A stretch of DNA of 64,000 bases from Prostheceraeus crozeri (lineage: Eukaryota; Platyhelminthes; Polycladida; Euryleptidae), in contig CAJQUW010014344.1 in the NCBI GenBank assembly GCA_907163375.1, positions 80,066-144,065 on the forward strand, in the 5' to 3' direction. This document shows, piece after piece, positions 11,205 through 23,149 of the stretch (within the stretch, counting starts at the first letter, position 1; each line of letters starts with the position of its first letter). The position numbers and the translations under genes are program-made. The notes beneath the pieces were generated by a model. It did not search any database. It was given only the letters and a program-made list of their open reading frames with translations, and was not told the origin of the DNA.

Positions 11205-11872
11205 GTGATGCATAATCGACGTCAACATTTCTATTCCAACCCTGACATCGGACCTCCTAGACAGCGACTGGCTTTGGGAGGAACACGATGGGAGGACGGA
11301 GGTCCTACAGTGAGTGGCAGACGTCCTCGCCTTGGCCCACGACCACCAGGAGCTGTAGGAACAATGATGAAGACGCCAGGAATACCAGTGGTGAGTCAGG
11401 AAGATATCATCGACAACATCGTCATCTCATTTGACCGCATGGTCGTCGGCGCTGGTGAATTATTGACAGGAAATGTGACGTTCGACGCTTTCGCCTTCGC
11501 CCGCCTCACTGGTTTGGAGATGCATTTCCTGGGCGGCAGCATTCTCACCGTCTGGTCCTCGGCAGCTGCAGCGGAAACCTGGTCCGGGGCCGTGGTGCCG
11601 AAGTTGCGTCGAACTCATAATCTTCTTACTGAGAGAGTCCATCTGGTGGGAGATTCATATCAAAATGGGGATTTTGTCACCCTCAGACCTGGCAGTTATT
11701 CCTTCAAGTTCAGTCTCTCACTGCCTTCTCAACTGCTGAGAACAAGCGAGCTTCAAGGCTTCCTGATGGACAACTCTTTGACCTGCGTCACCAATTATTT
11801 TGCTCAAGCCCAACTGTCTCTGTATGAAGTAGATCCACTGCAGCATCAGAAATTGATTGAGCCGATGATAAA
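11205..11872 (+). CDS. arrestin-domain protein, exon with N-terminal arrestin domain
   Basis: The exon is bounded by an acceptor (CTCTCACTTTTCAG, AG at 11203-11204) and a donor (AA|GTAAGT at 11873). The first Met is at 11208. From there, with the next exon, the protein is 438 residues. Residues 1-60 are a Pro/Arg/Gly-rich leader (LGPRPPGAVG). Residues 68-215 form the arrestin N-domain: DNIVISFDRMVVGAGELLTG, GLEMHFLGG, and the hallmark LRPGSYSFKFSLSLPSQL followed by SLTCVTNYFAQAQLSL. Alpha-arrestins are cytoplasmic adaptors that link membrane proteins to ubiquitin ligases and endocytic sorting. The specific partner cannot be read here. An upstream exon or UTR is likely; Met 53 or 54 (GTMMKTPG) is an alternative start. 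The frame is intact. Exon phase is 2, matching the exon at 21940. Confidence 0.88.
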
Positions 11873-13204
11873 GTAAGTCTAAGAAACGTATTTAGACAGG
11901 ATCCGGATTTCATCCTACTTTGCGGAAAGTCTCTGTTTAATTATTGTCACAATTTCTCAGTAATAGTAATAATTTACAGGCGTGGCAACGGCAAAGGGAG
12001 ATGAAGGATCTCCTCCTTGAAATCACTTCTAAGGCAGCTCTTCAAATGCGACATCATGCTGGCATTCAGGGACTGGAAAACATTAATTGATTGGAAATTG
12101 ATTGCAATAAGTTGATTGATGAACCATCTTCAATTCAATTCATTGAAAGTGTCAATTATTCCAATTAATTTCAATTATTCAACCGTCAAAAAGAGCTATC
12201 TATAGAGCGATTATCATAAGTTATACAATATATCCTAGTATGTAGGCCTACACAGTCGATGATATGATATTCTGTAGGTCTACTCGTATTTAAAACGTAA
12301 AGATGTTTGATTTTTGCCTAATGAGAAGCCTGTTCTTCATTATCTGTAGCATTCATTTAAACTTTCATTTAAAGTATTTGACTAGTATATGTAAGTTAAA
12401 TGTTATACTTTTATTATTTTAATCATTAATTTTATTAGTAATTATTAATTTTATTTTTATTTACTTAATGTATTTTCTCTTAGATGAAGCTCAATTATCG
12501 TTAATCATCGCGATTGTCAGAGTGGCTGGAACTATTGAACTATTGAACTGGAAAATATTGCTCTTGAAGAATAGAGTAGAATATAAATATTAATCATCAG
12601 TCATTGCTTAATATTGTTATCAAAATTGTATTGTCATGCAAATTAGTTCAACGAATTTGTTGATGGAAAAAATGTATGTGATTACAGGTAAATTCTATTT
12701 CTGTAAGTGTTTTAATGCACCTTCGTAGAATGTGCTACAGAATTAACATTCTAAATATTTATCAATCAAGTGTCAATCATGTTGTTAATTTTCCTAGATT
12801 TGGCAATGATGAAAATAATTGTAATTACATGATTGCTCATGTGATCAAATTTATTGATTGCTGACGAAAATGAGACAAATTGAAATGAACCCTTTTATGC
12901 ATATTGAGCCCTTTTGAGGTTATTTTGACCCGTATCTTTTGGGATTTGATCCCAAAGTGGCAAAAATTAGTAGCCAAAAGGAAGAGGAGATCAATGCAAT
13001 TCTAATAGCACCTCTCATGACTTCCGCAAATTGCATCTAAAGATAAAAAATATATACTTCACAGCGCAATAATCTCTATAAATTTATTTTTTGGTCACCT
13101 AAATATATTTAGCAAATTACAAAATTTACAACAATACTCAGACATAAAAATATGAAAAAACATGTCCTTTTTGTATTTCATGTTTTTATCTATGATTATT
13201 GCTT

Positions 13205-13930
13205 CCATAATATAACATCAACATGGATTTTTGAGGGCAACAATGTAGGACATTTGAGGGCACGTAAGCGCCTGAAAATGTCCTACATTGTTTCCTGAAA
13301 AAGCTATGTTAATAATGTTGTGCGTAATTGAAATGAACTGCGCAGCAATGTAGGAAAAAACAGGCAGCAATGCTATGAATACACATGTAGATATACGCTG
13401 ATTGAGATTTCAAAAATGTCTTTCACATGCATAGATAGAGAGAAGTCATCATTACGGGATACATTGTTGCCTTCCTTTTTCCACATTGTACCATAGCTCA
13501 ATTACGAACAATAGTGCTTATGCTTTCCAAAGAATGCATAAATTTCAAGCAGTACAATAAACCGTCTTTATTGCACTCCTTCATTAAAATACATCAGCGC
13601 ATAGAAAGTCTTTCATCCTCTAAAGCGGTAAATTCTACATAGAAATCTCAAGAAATCCTACGCTATGATGGTGGGTTTGTCCACTGTTTTGGCGAATTTC
13701 GTTTTTTATTGAAGGACATGTGTAATTGTGATCCAGAACATTGTTATTGCCAGAACTGCATTGATTATTGCCAAAGTATGTAATCTATTTCTTTGTTGCT
13801 CTCACATATCTTTGTTCTATATTATGACTTCATTGATCCATAGACTTCTAAATTTCTCTGGACAGATAGGTGAGCAAAATTTGAAATCATTTTCTACATG
13901 TTCAGGCCAACCAACAGTTGTGTTACAGAA
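13205..13930 (+). repeat. interspersed palindromic repeat, left arm of a 3.5-kb inverted pair
   Basis: The segment 13310-13515 is the reverse complement of about 15985-16190 at roughly 90% identity by eye. The block near 13835-13920 (ATAGACTTCTAAATTTCTCT) is inverted at 15885-15950. An internal 63-base palindrome at 13233-13295 (GGGCAACAATGTAGGACATT and its reverse complement) sits at the outer edge. The same family reappears at 51120-51250. Confidence 0.75.
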
Positions 13931-15829
13931 GATCGAATGTTGTAGCTAATCGAAGGGATAGATGAATTTTTGAAGTGTGTCTCTTGTACGATTCAATCTA
14001 ATGCAAAATACCAAACAAATATGCCGCTGCTGGTTGTCAACCTAAATGCAATGATAGTGTAACACCAATGCATTCCGCTACATAACAAGGAATTTTGAAT
14101 CTGTATAGTTAGTAGAAAGTATTATATCCCAACTAAACATTCCGTCTTGTGTGACCTCTGCTTCCACGAACCTGACGATAATGCCACCACGAAGGACATA
14201 GATCATTATCGCTTGAAGAAAGTGAAAAAATGAAAAAATGAAAGTGCAAAGAAGAAAAAATGAAAAAGCGTAATCTAAAGGACAGAGCAGTCAAAGTTCC
14301 TTTATGTCTAAATTCTTCTCCAAACAACTACAAAGTTGCGATTCGGCAGGGCCACGTTTTTAAATACATGTCCTGGCAATGGAAGCACATTCGGAAGATT
14401 CTTTGGAAAGAGGATTTTGTCTAAAATCTACAAGGAAATCATTCTATCTGGGTTTGTGATATCTCAAAGCGATAATGGACTACAAAATGACGAACATAAG
14501 TTGAAATCTTCCCTTCAGCGTCGTCTGCGAATGTTCGCATCTATCACGTAGAGAGAAATCCATTCCAGCAACCACATATCATGTATCACAAGTTTTCCAA
14601 AGTAATTAATCTGATGACTTTTGTATAATATCTGGATGACCAGTCAGTACAAGAAATTCGAAATCGGATTCAGTTATGTAATACTTGGGAAAGCTGACAA
14701 GTTACTGGTGCAGTTAAAGTATGGACGGAAGATTAACGCTAGATCCTACCAATATCATTGAACATGCTAAAGGACAATTTCGAGAGGAAAAGAGAAGCCA
14801 CCGATTCCCACACTTTAAATGTCCTGAAATCAAGAGGAACAGAAAACGGAGCTCCTTCTTATATTTCAATGATTACAATGATGATGGACTCAATAAGCAT
14901 TCCCAACCTGAGCAGCCACTTCTGAGGTTGGAACAGATATAGAGTGGTCCGACCTGTGATGGAGACCCTTCTGAGAAAAATGACAAGTACTCGAGAAAGT
15001 GCAATCGGATTATTTTTATAAGTGTTTTGACTGGACACGTCAAATGACTGGAGCAAATTATTTTATCTCCTTGCGTCATCGCACAGAGAGTGAAAATAAA
15101 ATAAAAACAATTTCTTTATTGAAGTTTCTTGGACTCTGAGAAATGTTGATGATAGAATATCATGCAGTCAACCACAGAAGATGAAATGTATCCAGGATGT
15201 AAATGCTTGCATGCAAGGACTGATTTCAATATGAATCCTACTAATTGAGATGATGCCAGTGGTGCTAGTTGAAATGCAAAAAAATGTGATTCCTGTAGTG
15301 AATGCACTGTCAGAAATATTAAGTTGGCAATGCTCGACATCCCTGAAACTGTAAAACTTTTGAATAAAATTTATCATGGGGGTCCAAACGCATCTGTGCT
15401 TCAGCCATGCATTCTTTGGTGGAGGGTATTCTATGAGATCCAACTGAGTAGTTATCTAAGAGAAAATAGTTTCTTGCTTTAAAAAATGAAAGGATGGTGC
15501 TCAGAATAGGCTATCGATATATCATTTCTCTTGGTGACTTTTCCGATTACTTCTTCTCAAAATCTTGGTGTACATGCGTACATGAATCAGATTTCCGAAA
15601 TTTCAATTAAATATTTCAACAGCATGCGCAAGAAATTTGTTCATGACATTTCAGATGCCTCATTTCTGAGACTTATTGGAAGAAAAATCGCAAAAATTAG
15701 CTAATAACGCGGAGGCCTAGCACATGTATTCAACGCATAACCATTCATTCTCATGCGTCCTTCCTCCCAATGTACATAAATATAGACACATACTGTGCTT
15801 TACCTGCATTGTTCTGGCAATACGTTCTC

Positions 15830-16340
15830 TAAAATTTGATAACGCTTGATGACAGTCTATTTGCAGTAGTCTAATTTAGGATTGCTGGCCTGAACATGTA
15901 TGAGGCAAATTTCAACCTATCTGTCCAGAGAAATTTAGAAGTCTATGATTGATCCTTGATTTTCAAATGCTTGACATCTTGCTTGATAAGCACTATTGTT
16001 CGTAATTGAGCTATGGTATAATGTGGAAAAAGGAAGGCAACAATGTATCCCGTAATGATGATTTCTCTATCTATGCATGTGAAAGACATTTTTGAAATCT
16101 CAATCAGCGTATATCTACATGTGTATTAATAGCATTGCTGCCCGCTTTTGTCCTGTATTACTGCCCATTTCATTTCAATTACGCTTAATATTATTGTACG
16201 AAATTTCTATGCAAAGCAATGTAGTGCAATATCAAAGATATATTGTTATTGCAGAATATCTATAAACAAACACAATTTAGAGGGCAACAATGCTTCATTT
16301 AGAGGGCAACAATGAAAATGAAGTCAATGATATCTAATAT
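15830..16340 (-). repeat. interspersed palindromic repeat, right arm of the inverted pair
   Basis: This is the reverse complement of parts of 13310-13930, including ATAAGCACTATTGTTCGTAA, GGAAGGCAACAATGTATCCC and the AGTCTATGATTGATCC block. Its outer end carries GAGGGCAACAATG twice (about 16280-16310). I see no coding content. Confidence 0.75.
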
Positions 16341-16510
16341 AATTAGCAAATTCATTACACCTGAATATGGACATTCAAATGAAAACTATGGACATGTCGC
16401 TGGATATCTAATCCATCTACGCATTGAATACAAAAATGTGTCTTTACTTTAGCCAATGGTATGATTTCACGAATGTATTTCGTAGTCATAGAAATTTCGT
16501 AAAATAATAT

Positions 16511-16604
16511 TATATCATAGCATTTTTTGAAAGCAATGCATGATTTGTCGGGCACTAACGTGCCCTCCAAATCACACATTGCTTTCAAAAAATTCTATGA
16601 TATA
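16511..16604. repeat. 94-base near-perfect hairpin
   Basis: The left arm 16511-16554 starts TATATCATAGCATTTTTTGA and ends GGGCA. The right arm 16561-16604 starts TGCCC and ends TCTATGATATA. The arms pair at about 39 of 44 positions around a 6-base loop, CTAACG. The centre GGGCACTAACGTGCCC resembles the centres of the palindromes at 13233-13295 and 16630-16690. Confidence 0.85.
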
Positions 16605-16810
16605 ATGTTACATTAACATAGCTGTTTTCGGGCAACAATGTAGGACATTTTCAGGCACTTACGCACCCTGAAATGTCCAGCATGTTGTCCTCAAAAATCC
16701 ATGTTAATGTCATATTGCACTCCTTCATTGAAATGCATACACACATAGAAAGTTTTCATCTCTAAAATGGTCGATCCACCATGGAAATCTCAAGAAATAC
16801 CGCTGATATC
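16600..16810 (+). repeat. palindromic repeat copy with 61-base hairpin
   Basis: The palindrome 16630-16690 pairs GGGCAACAATGTAGGACATT with AAATGTCCAGCATGTTGTCC around CAGGCACTTACGCACCCTG. It is followed by TATTGCACTCCTTCATTGAAA and GGAAATCTCAAGAAAT, which match 13567-13655 in direct orientation. Confidence 0.7.
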
Positions 16811-17263
16811 TACAATTCCTTGATAAATAGAGGTGGATTTTTGACAGCTATAAAATTCTGATGGTCATAGATTCTGAAGATCCTGTGGAATATAAAGTTA
16901 CTTGCTCAGCTCGTGCAAAGATATCCATCTTAACTGCATTATTCTCGATCAACAGCCTATGTCCTTCGGGCTCGTGCGTGGATGTTGATCTCGAAAAATG
17001 GAATAAAGATAGATACTTTGCACTTGTTGCGTAAATAACTATTCTTTTCAAAAAAACTTTAATTTTGAAAATAATTTGATCATCAAAGTGCTATTTTTTC
17101 CAACCCATGCACTCATTGACTCCTTATCTTCAACTAGCACATCGATGAAACAAAATTGGCATCAAACCGCAATCAAAACAAAGTGCTTGAAGTGGAATAT
17201 CAAAGTTGTGATGTATTGCAGCATGATTGATCGACATAGCCTGTTGGACAACGGAAAACAAAT

Positions 17264-18056
17264 ATGAGACTCAATCATGCTAAGTGTAAACAAATGATTG
17301 TAGAACGCACCAAAAATTCCTTTATTGAACCTTACCATGGTATACAGCTAGTTTCGGACTTGAGCATCTTGGGAGTGACCTTGAATGATAGACTAACCTG
17401 GGATAACCATCTCGATCGTGGTATTCTGACAGCCTCGAGCAGACTACATGCCATCAGACTCATTAAGCTGTTTGTTTCCAAACAGGAATTATTAGTAGTT
17501 TTTAATGGATTGGTCTTATCTGCATTGATGTACGCCTCTCCGGCTTTTTGTGAGCATTCTGCATTTGTCAAAGGGAGGCTGGACAGACTGCGTAAACGTG
17601 CTCATCGCATTATATATGACTTGGAATGCACCTGCTCAGCGACTCCGGACTTAAATGAAATGCATAAAGACCTACTGTGAGATTCTTCCATAAGTGTCAT
17701 CTCACAGGTCATCCTCTGTACTCTCGCGTACCGGCATTATTGCCGAGATAAGGGAAATATCAGATGCCATTTTGTTCAACCTTGAGACGTCAAAATTCAT
17801 TCTTTCCCTGGATTTCTATTATGTTGAACGGTTTGAATGAACATTTTGTGATTTAGCACAAACCCTCTTCTTTATAGAAAATTAGAGTGCCTAATCCCAT
17901 CTTTCTGTGGTTTCATGTGTGTATTTTCTCTTTCTCTGTCAAGTTACTCTTTAATGTCAGCATCATTGTATCTAATCCATATCTTACTGTGACATTACTT
18001 TCTTTGTAATTTTGATTTCTATTTCTACAATCAATAAACGCCTATTATTATTATTA
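17264..18056 (+). mobile_element. LINE 3' fragment (CR1/L2-like), RT thumb and tail
   Basis: The open frame 17264-17680 reads LNHAKCKQMIVE, LSILGVTLNDRLTWDNHLD, ASSRLHAIRLIKLFVSKQEL, LVLSALMYASPAFC and LDRLRKRAHRII. These are hallmark RT C-terminal motifs of CR1/L2-type LINEs. The 3' UTR ends in CAATAAACGCC followed by (TATTAT)n near 18040-18056, a typical microsatellite tail. It is 5' truncated, as expected from target-primed insertion, and lies in the arrestin intron in sense orientation. Confidence 0.85.
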
Positions 18057-18653
18057 ATAAAGAATGAAAGAATGAGAGGGCAGAAGAGACAATGGGCTTT
18101 CCGCTGAGTGGACTGACGACCTTTATCTGTCATATAATCTCACAGTGTTGTTGAGTATTTTGCAGGCCGCGCCGGTTAGTGGGGCAGATTTCTGCGTCCC
18201 ATTCCTTCTAAAAACCGTTGGAATTCTCATGTGATTCGCATCCCATTCCATCAGACAAATGTTATCCAACTCTTATCAGATTTTCATACTTTGTTGTCAT
18301 AAATATGCCATCCTTTTATTATCAGAGATGGGAGACGTTGCTTGTTAGACAGCAACTTCCTATTCCACTATTAATCGTCTTTTTCTAGGATCGTTGGTGC
18401 AATCCTCGTGCTGCTATTCCTGTCTTCAACTGTAATCACGAGCAGCTGATAGTAATATTATGCTATTCATACTCTATGGGCTGTAAAAGCGACAGCCCAA
18501 ACGATAGTTGAGACAGCGTGCTGAAAAATGTAGGTTAATAGGGGTATAACGAGCTAGCATGTATTTTGACTTTAGGCGCAAAATATAACTGCACGGCATG
18601 CACAGTATACTTCATATGAATGGCACCTACTTATCTATCCATTACAAGTAGCA

Positions 18654-19075
18654 ATGTCTGAAGCAATATTGAAAAAGATGGTTTCATTCATCAAGCTCTC
18701 AAGGAAAATGCAAACGCGCCATCAATCATGTACTAAAGCGGACCTTATTGACAAATACATTTTTGACTTCACAGCTGATTTATACCTACTGTACATCTCT
18801 AAAACATATTCTGTGAAATTCCTTACCAGAACAGTGCCACAAGAATGGAAGATTGGCTCAATTGTTGCTATTCCAAAATCATGTCCTCCTGTCATTGACA
18901 AATTGCGTTGCATTATATAACTATCTCTTCCGGTGGGCTATTAGACCGTGTTTAATTGATTGATCTTAGAGACAAATTTTACCAATCGTTTGGACCTGAT
19001 AAGCATATGGTTTTCGTGTATAATTGTCCACAACAACAGCAAGCACTGATTAAAATGTTTGATGCTGCTTTTTAA
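18654..19075 (+). mobile_element. LINE fragment, RT fingers region
   Basis: The reading includes VPQEWKIGSIVAIPKSCPP and IDKLRCI, then in another frame RDKFYQSFGPDKH and ALIKMFDAAF. These correspond to the start of a LINE reverse transcriptase (P.xWK.a.v.pipK, then the palm entry). One frame change lies near 18920. It carries the part missing from the fragment at 17264-18056 but in the wrong order, so it is probably a separate insertion. Confidence 0.68.
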
Positions 19076-19451
19076 TGTTTGACGTTTGATCTATATGAAA
19101 ACACTATAAATTTGAAAATAATCGGCAGTTCAAAACAAATATTTATTTATTTATCTTAAATCGATTTATTGAGTAATTCGATGATTTTGACTACTTTGTT
19201 AATATAAAGTCATGTTACATAGCTTTTAATTTAACTTCATGCCATCGAGTAATTGACATTTTCCCTTTCGTAAACTAAGTCATTGTATCAATAATAATGT
19301 TGATTGATGCAATAACTGATCAATATTGCATCAATAATTGAACTTTCAATTTACCATGAATTCTCGGATTCATACCATCGATATCCATGCTCAGACCATG
19401 AAAATCTTGGCAGTAATTGGATGTCTATCCATCTATAGCATTTTCTAATAT

Positions 19452-19545
19452 AATGTTGCGATGTTTTTAAGTATGATGTTACGATATTTTGACATACGAT
19501 GTTTTCATGTACGATGTTTTTCATGTTACGATGTTTTCAATGAAA
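19452..19545. repeat. short tandem repeat of about TACGATGTTTT
   Basis: Units of the form (T/G)(A/C)GATGTTTT with spacers TCATG or AAGTATGA recur five to six times in 94 bases. It lies just before the mariner at 19597. Confidence 0.6.
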
Positions 19546-19596
19546 GTCATGCTGCAGCAATGGGTTATGACGATGTGTCTAATTTTGGAGTATATA

Positions 19597-21021
19597 CAGA
19601 GTGTTCGCGATCTTCTTGCGGACTTTTGTTAGTAATATTACAGTGAATGTCACTGCGTATTGAACAAAGTTTTTGGATAAATTAGTTATTTGCAGGTAGG
19701 CCTGCACTCGAAGGCAATTGGCGCACTATCAATGAATAAGATTGAGTTTTATTTCATTAGATATAAAATCAATTATGTGGAATGGAGCGCATTAGCTGCT
19801 TTGCTGAACGTTAACTATGCTTTTTCAAACTGTTCTATAATTTTTACTATCTGGTCTCTTCCTAGAGGTGACTGAGATTGCTCCAGTTGCCACTTTTGTG
19901 ATAGTAGGATCGTAAGAAGGTCAGACGTTTTGAAAATTCCGACATCGACAGCCAAACAGTCTCTTTAGCATGAGCATTGATTCTTTGGAAAAGCTGAGTA
20001 TGGAAACTCCTTCCAAGGCTCCGAGGAAATGTGCGGATGACCACAATACGCGGTTTTTATGGATGTGAAGAGGGTAAATATCGTTTTAGCTTTCGAAGAT
20101 GATTCCATCAACTTACAAAGAAGGGTTGATTGAACATGAAGTCGAATTTTCTGTTTCCCGAAAGCAATGTAGTCCTTACTCAAGGAAGTGTTATCAAACA
20201 TTCGAAGCATACAGTTTTACAGTAACCTATTTGAAACCTGAAGTTATTCCTAATCGACTTCAAATTCATCTTTTGATGATTGGAGGTTTAACATACATGA
20301 CATACTTCAATATCAGTTTTAGTGATCACAGTTTTCTCAATGGGAATGTCACCCTCACGAACTCTCACTTGATTAACGCGAAACCGACGCAATTACCTCT
20401 GACAATTTATTGTTCTATGGTCTCATCTCACTTTACGATTGGATAAGTTGCCAGAAAATGGAGGAAACAGTCAATGTAGAAACAAACGCACACGGGCATT
20501 TTGTTGAACAAAGTGCTTCCAGTCAAGAGACACTTACGAAATCGAACATGGATGCACCAATAGGCTGGGACAGACATAACCACATAGGGCTCTTGAAAAG
20601 TGAGCTCCAGACATCAAAATTGAATAATCGCTGAATTGATCGAAATAAGCCTACTCCCTCTTCTACAAAAACCTGGACGTTTCACTGTTGGACTTCTGGG
20701 TCTTTGCGAAATGGTGTTTAATATGCACCGGGCCCAAAACATTTGCATGAATTGTGACGAGGACTAGCATCATTTATTGGACAACATAAACGCAGATTAA
20801 GTAAAGAAGGGGTTAATTAATTATCGTGCTTAAAAACACTTTGTCATGCGCCGTTAGCTTTGCACACTCTGTGAAATAGGTCATATGGAATTTGTTTTAT
20901 TGTTTTGAAGTAAAAGTATTCAGTGAACTTCGACATTTGGTTCTTTAAACATGGTAAAACCTATGTAATGCTACACAATAGCAACTTCAAAAAAAACCGC
21001 AAGAAGATCGCGAACACCCTG
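19597..21021 (+). mobile_element. decayed mariner-like transposon with TA target duplication
   Basis: The left terminus CAGAGTGTTCGCGATCTTCT begins at 19597, and the right terminus is its near-exact reverse complement ending at 21021 (AAGATCGCGAACACCCTG). TA flanks both (19595-19596 and 21022-21023). The length, 1,425 bases, fits an originally full mariner. A transposase remnant on the plus strand (20099-20640) shows LKPEVIPNRLQ, then ISFSDHSFLNGNVTLTN. In active relatives this region reads FSDE..F.LNG, so the block around the first catalytic Asp is recognisable. The frame is heavily broken downstream. Confidence 0.78.
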
Positions 21022-21078
21022 TATGACTTGTCACACGCATTCGAAACTGTTTGCAAAAGTTCATAGGATTTGTACATT

Positions 21079-21410
21079 AGATAGAGTGGTAACTCCGCAT
21101 TTATTAAATCCCCAATGTGTATACACTTTCGATTTTATTAAATGAACTCAAGGGAGATACATTCGGAATTGTTTCCAAATGTGAGATATGCATATTTTTG
21201 CAGTTTTGCAGAAATCACAGCGGAATTAAGTGATCATGACCGTAATGCTGAAGGAATGATGGTATTTTGCTGATTCTCAGTGTCATGACAGTCTTGCAGA
21301 GGAGATGTTTGATAAATTAGCAATTCGATGGGTTCATATTACTTTCATGCTCACCTCAAGAATATTTTCTCAAGCGTGATCATATCACAGGCAACCTGCA
21401 ACTGACAGAG
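21079..21410 (+). repeat. interspersed repeat, copy 1 of 3
   Basis: It begins GATAGAGTGGTAACTCCGCA then TTTATTAAATCCCC, contains GATTTTATTAAATGAACTCA, and ends near GATCATATCACAGG. Copies occur at 61767-62090 (full length, about 80% by eye) and 28926-29036 (first third). Non-coding; this is probably a short non-autonomous element of unassigned class. Confidence 0.75.
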
Positions 21411-21681
21411 AAAAATCACATAATCAAAGACAATGATTTCATTTAACTTTGATGGGTCCACATCATTATTGAGATTCTAGAAATGAAGCATAAATTTAGT
21501 GAATCAGAAAATCATGCTGGTGAAAATTGAATTGAAAACTTGAAATTTCAGCCAAGAAAGCACAATAATATCACGACTTTTTCATGAAGACTTCTATTAT
21601 AATACCGTTCATTAGATTTCCTTGATTATCAGCATAATTTCCGCTGATTTCATTCCTTTGATATCCAACATGCTTCATACG

Positions 21682-21881
21682 ACTTATATGGGGGCTTCAT
21701 CTCCGTAGTATATAAATTGGCAAATTTTGACTTTTTTTCAAAACTGCTCAAATAATTTTATGGACCGCAGGAACTTAATCTCCGCAAAAAACTGAATCTT
21801 TTGATATGAAAACTTTTACTGTATACAGACACTTTTTTGAGTCGACACTCTACCTAAATACTTGCGCTATGATCAGTACAT
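21682..21881. repeat. 200-base direct repeat just upstream of arrestin exon 2
   Basis: It contains CTGCTCAAATAATTTTATGG, CTGAATCTTTT, ACTTTTACTGTATACAGACA and TTGAGTCGACACTCTA. A second copy lies at 22887-23083, after the exon. Identity by eye is about 78%. The exon and 3' region are thus bracketed by direct repeats. Confidence 0.8.
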
Positions 21882-21939
21882 TTCCTACTTGTCAGCATTA
21901 TTTCATGACAGATTTCCTCTTACTTTCATTGATTTTCAG

Positions 21940-22591
21940 GTACGTCAGTACTCAACGTAGTTTCTTCGTCGACCGAGGGGATGCAATGGGCCCTCAAGGA
22001 CTTCATCAAACCATTTCTGTAGGACGGAGCAGAAGACGAAAGAAGCGCGCGATGCTGCACATTGCCACTCCTTCCGATACTTGGCGGCCAGGGGATTGGC
22101 TATCAATCACTCTCCGATCATTGGCTACTGAAGGACTTCCCGATAACCTCACTGGTCCATTCTACTCTGCTGATCTACTGCTGTTTCAAACCATCGACGT
22201 CCACGACACTCCATTGGTTCAAACAAGGTGCTTCTCTAAAGTCGAAGGTGTGGATTTTCTGCCGACCGCCACAGGTCCTAATGCCCCGCCGAGAGCCCCT
22301 CATCTGGCAGGGAAGACTTGGTCAGTATGCGAACTCCATTGCCGTATTCCCAGTTCTGCCATTCCGTCTTCTATGGGCCGTTTGCTGTCAGTTTCATACT
22401 TTGCAGAGCTGAGGGTGATTTACAAGGCCCAGAAACTGGTGAGGGTGTCGTTTCCTATCAGATTGGTGACAAGAAGTGCCAGCAGTAATGCAATTGTGAC
22501 AGAGACTGTGGCGAATGAGTCAAAGGTCGGTAATTTGACGATTGAAATCAAAAGTATTGGAAAACGGAAAAGGATTGGGTGCTGCAGTTAA
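21940..22591 (+). CDS. arrestin-domain protein, final exon with C-terminal arrestin domain
   Basis: The acceptor is TTGATTTTCAG with AG at 21938-21939. The first base completes the Lys codon split with the previous exon, then YVSTQRSFFVDRGDAMG follows. The arrestin C-domain runs over residues 223 to about 420: RRRKKRAMLHIATPSDTWRP, PGDW-type turn GDWLSITLRSL, SVCELHCRIPSSAIPSSMGR, SYFAELRVIYKAQKLVRVSF and PIRLVTR. Such a domain binds the N-domain edge to edge. The protein ends KSIGKRKRIGCCS at a TAA. No PPxY motif, which many ARRDC proteins use to recruit NEDD4 ligases, is visible. The tail is short and ends in a basic stretch plus two Cys. No frame damage. It could be one paralogue of an expanded invertebrate alpha-arrestin set. 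Confidence 0.88.
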
Positions 22592-22886
22592 GCTGCAGAA
22601 ATCTAAACACGTCAAAGTCACATATCAAATATATTTTTACACAGCTGAAGTCTTGATTTTGTCTTTTTCATCTCGTCACACCCCGACAAAAGTCCGCATT
22701 GGAAATGCAACAGGTACGGAAGGTGAATAAGGAACAGAGATGGAGCCGGCAAAATTTTTCGTGACCGGTAGCCTCTATCGTCGCTGGGATGGGGCTCGTT
22801 CCTAAGCCCTTGCTCGCACCATTGCCCGCAGTTCAGTTATTGCTCCTGAGCCTAGTATATCAAGTTTCTAGTCATAGAAATATACT

Positions 22887-23083
22887 ACTTATATAGGAGC
22901 GTCATCTCGGTAATTATGAATTTGCAAAGTTTTAGCTTTCTTAAAGCTGCTCAAATAATTTTTTGAACCACGGGAACGAAATCTGCGCAAAAAATTGAAT
23001 CTTTTCATACAAAATGTTTTACTGTATACAAATACTTCTTGAGTCGACACTCTATTTATATATCCCTACTCTATGACTAACAG
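22887..23083. repeat. direct repeat downstream of arrestin exon 2
   Basis: Partner of 21682-21881, with the same order of blocks (CTGCTCAAATAATTTTTTGA, TTGAATCTTTTCAT, TTTTACTGTATACAAATACT, TTGAGTCGACACTCTA). Confidence 0.8.
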
Positions 23084-23149
23084 CATCGATTTACGGTTCA
23101 GAGAAGCCATTTCATTGTGTAATGAAATAAAGGTAAACCAGTACATGGA

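Larger units (their letters stand above)
11873..21939 (+). other. 10-kb intron of the arrestin-domain gene
   Basis: The GT at 11873 and AG at 21938-21939 bracket 10,067 bases. Joining the exons restores a Lys codon (AA+G) and keeps the arrestin fold in frame. The intron contains inverted palindromic repeats (13205-13930 and 15830-16810), two LINE pieces, a decayed mariner and a copy of an interspersed repeat. About 11.9-13.2 kb and 13.93-15.83 kb are AT-rich with nothing I can identify. Confidence 0.8.

Noticed and set aside
14721-14942. 73-codon frame in the arrestin intron
   Set aside because: Charged composition but no homologous motif and no plausible splice sites in frame.
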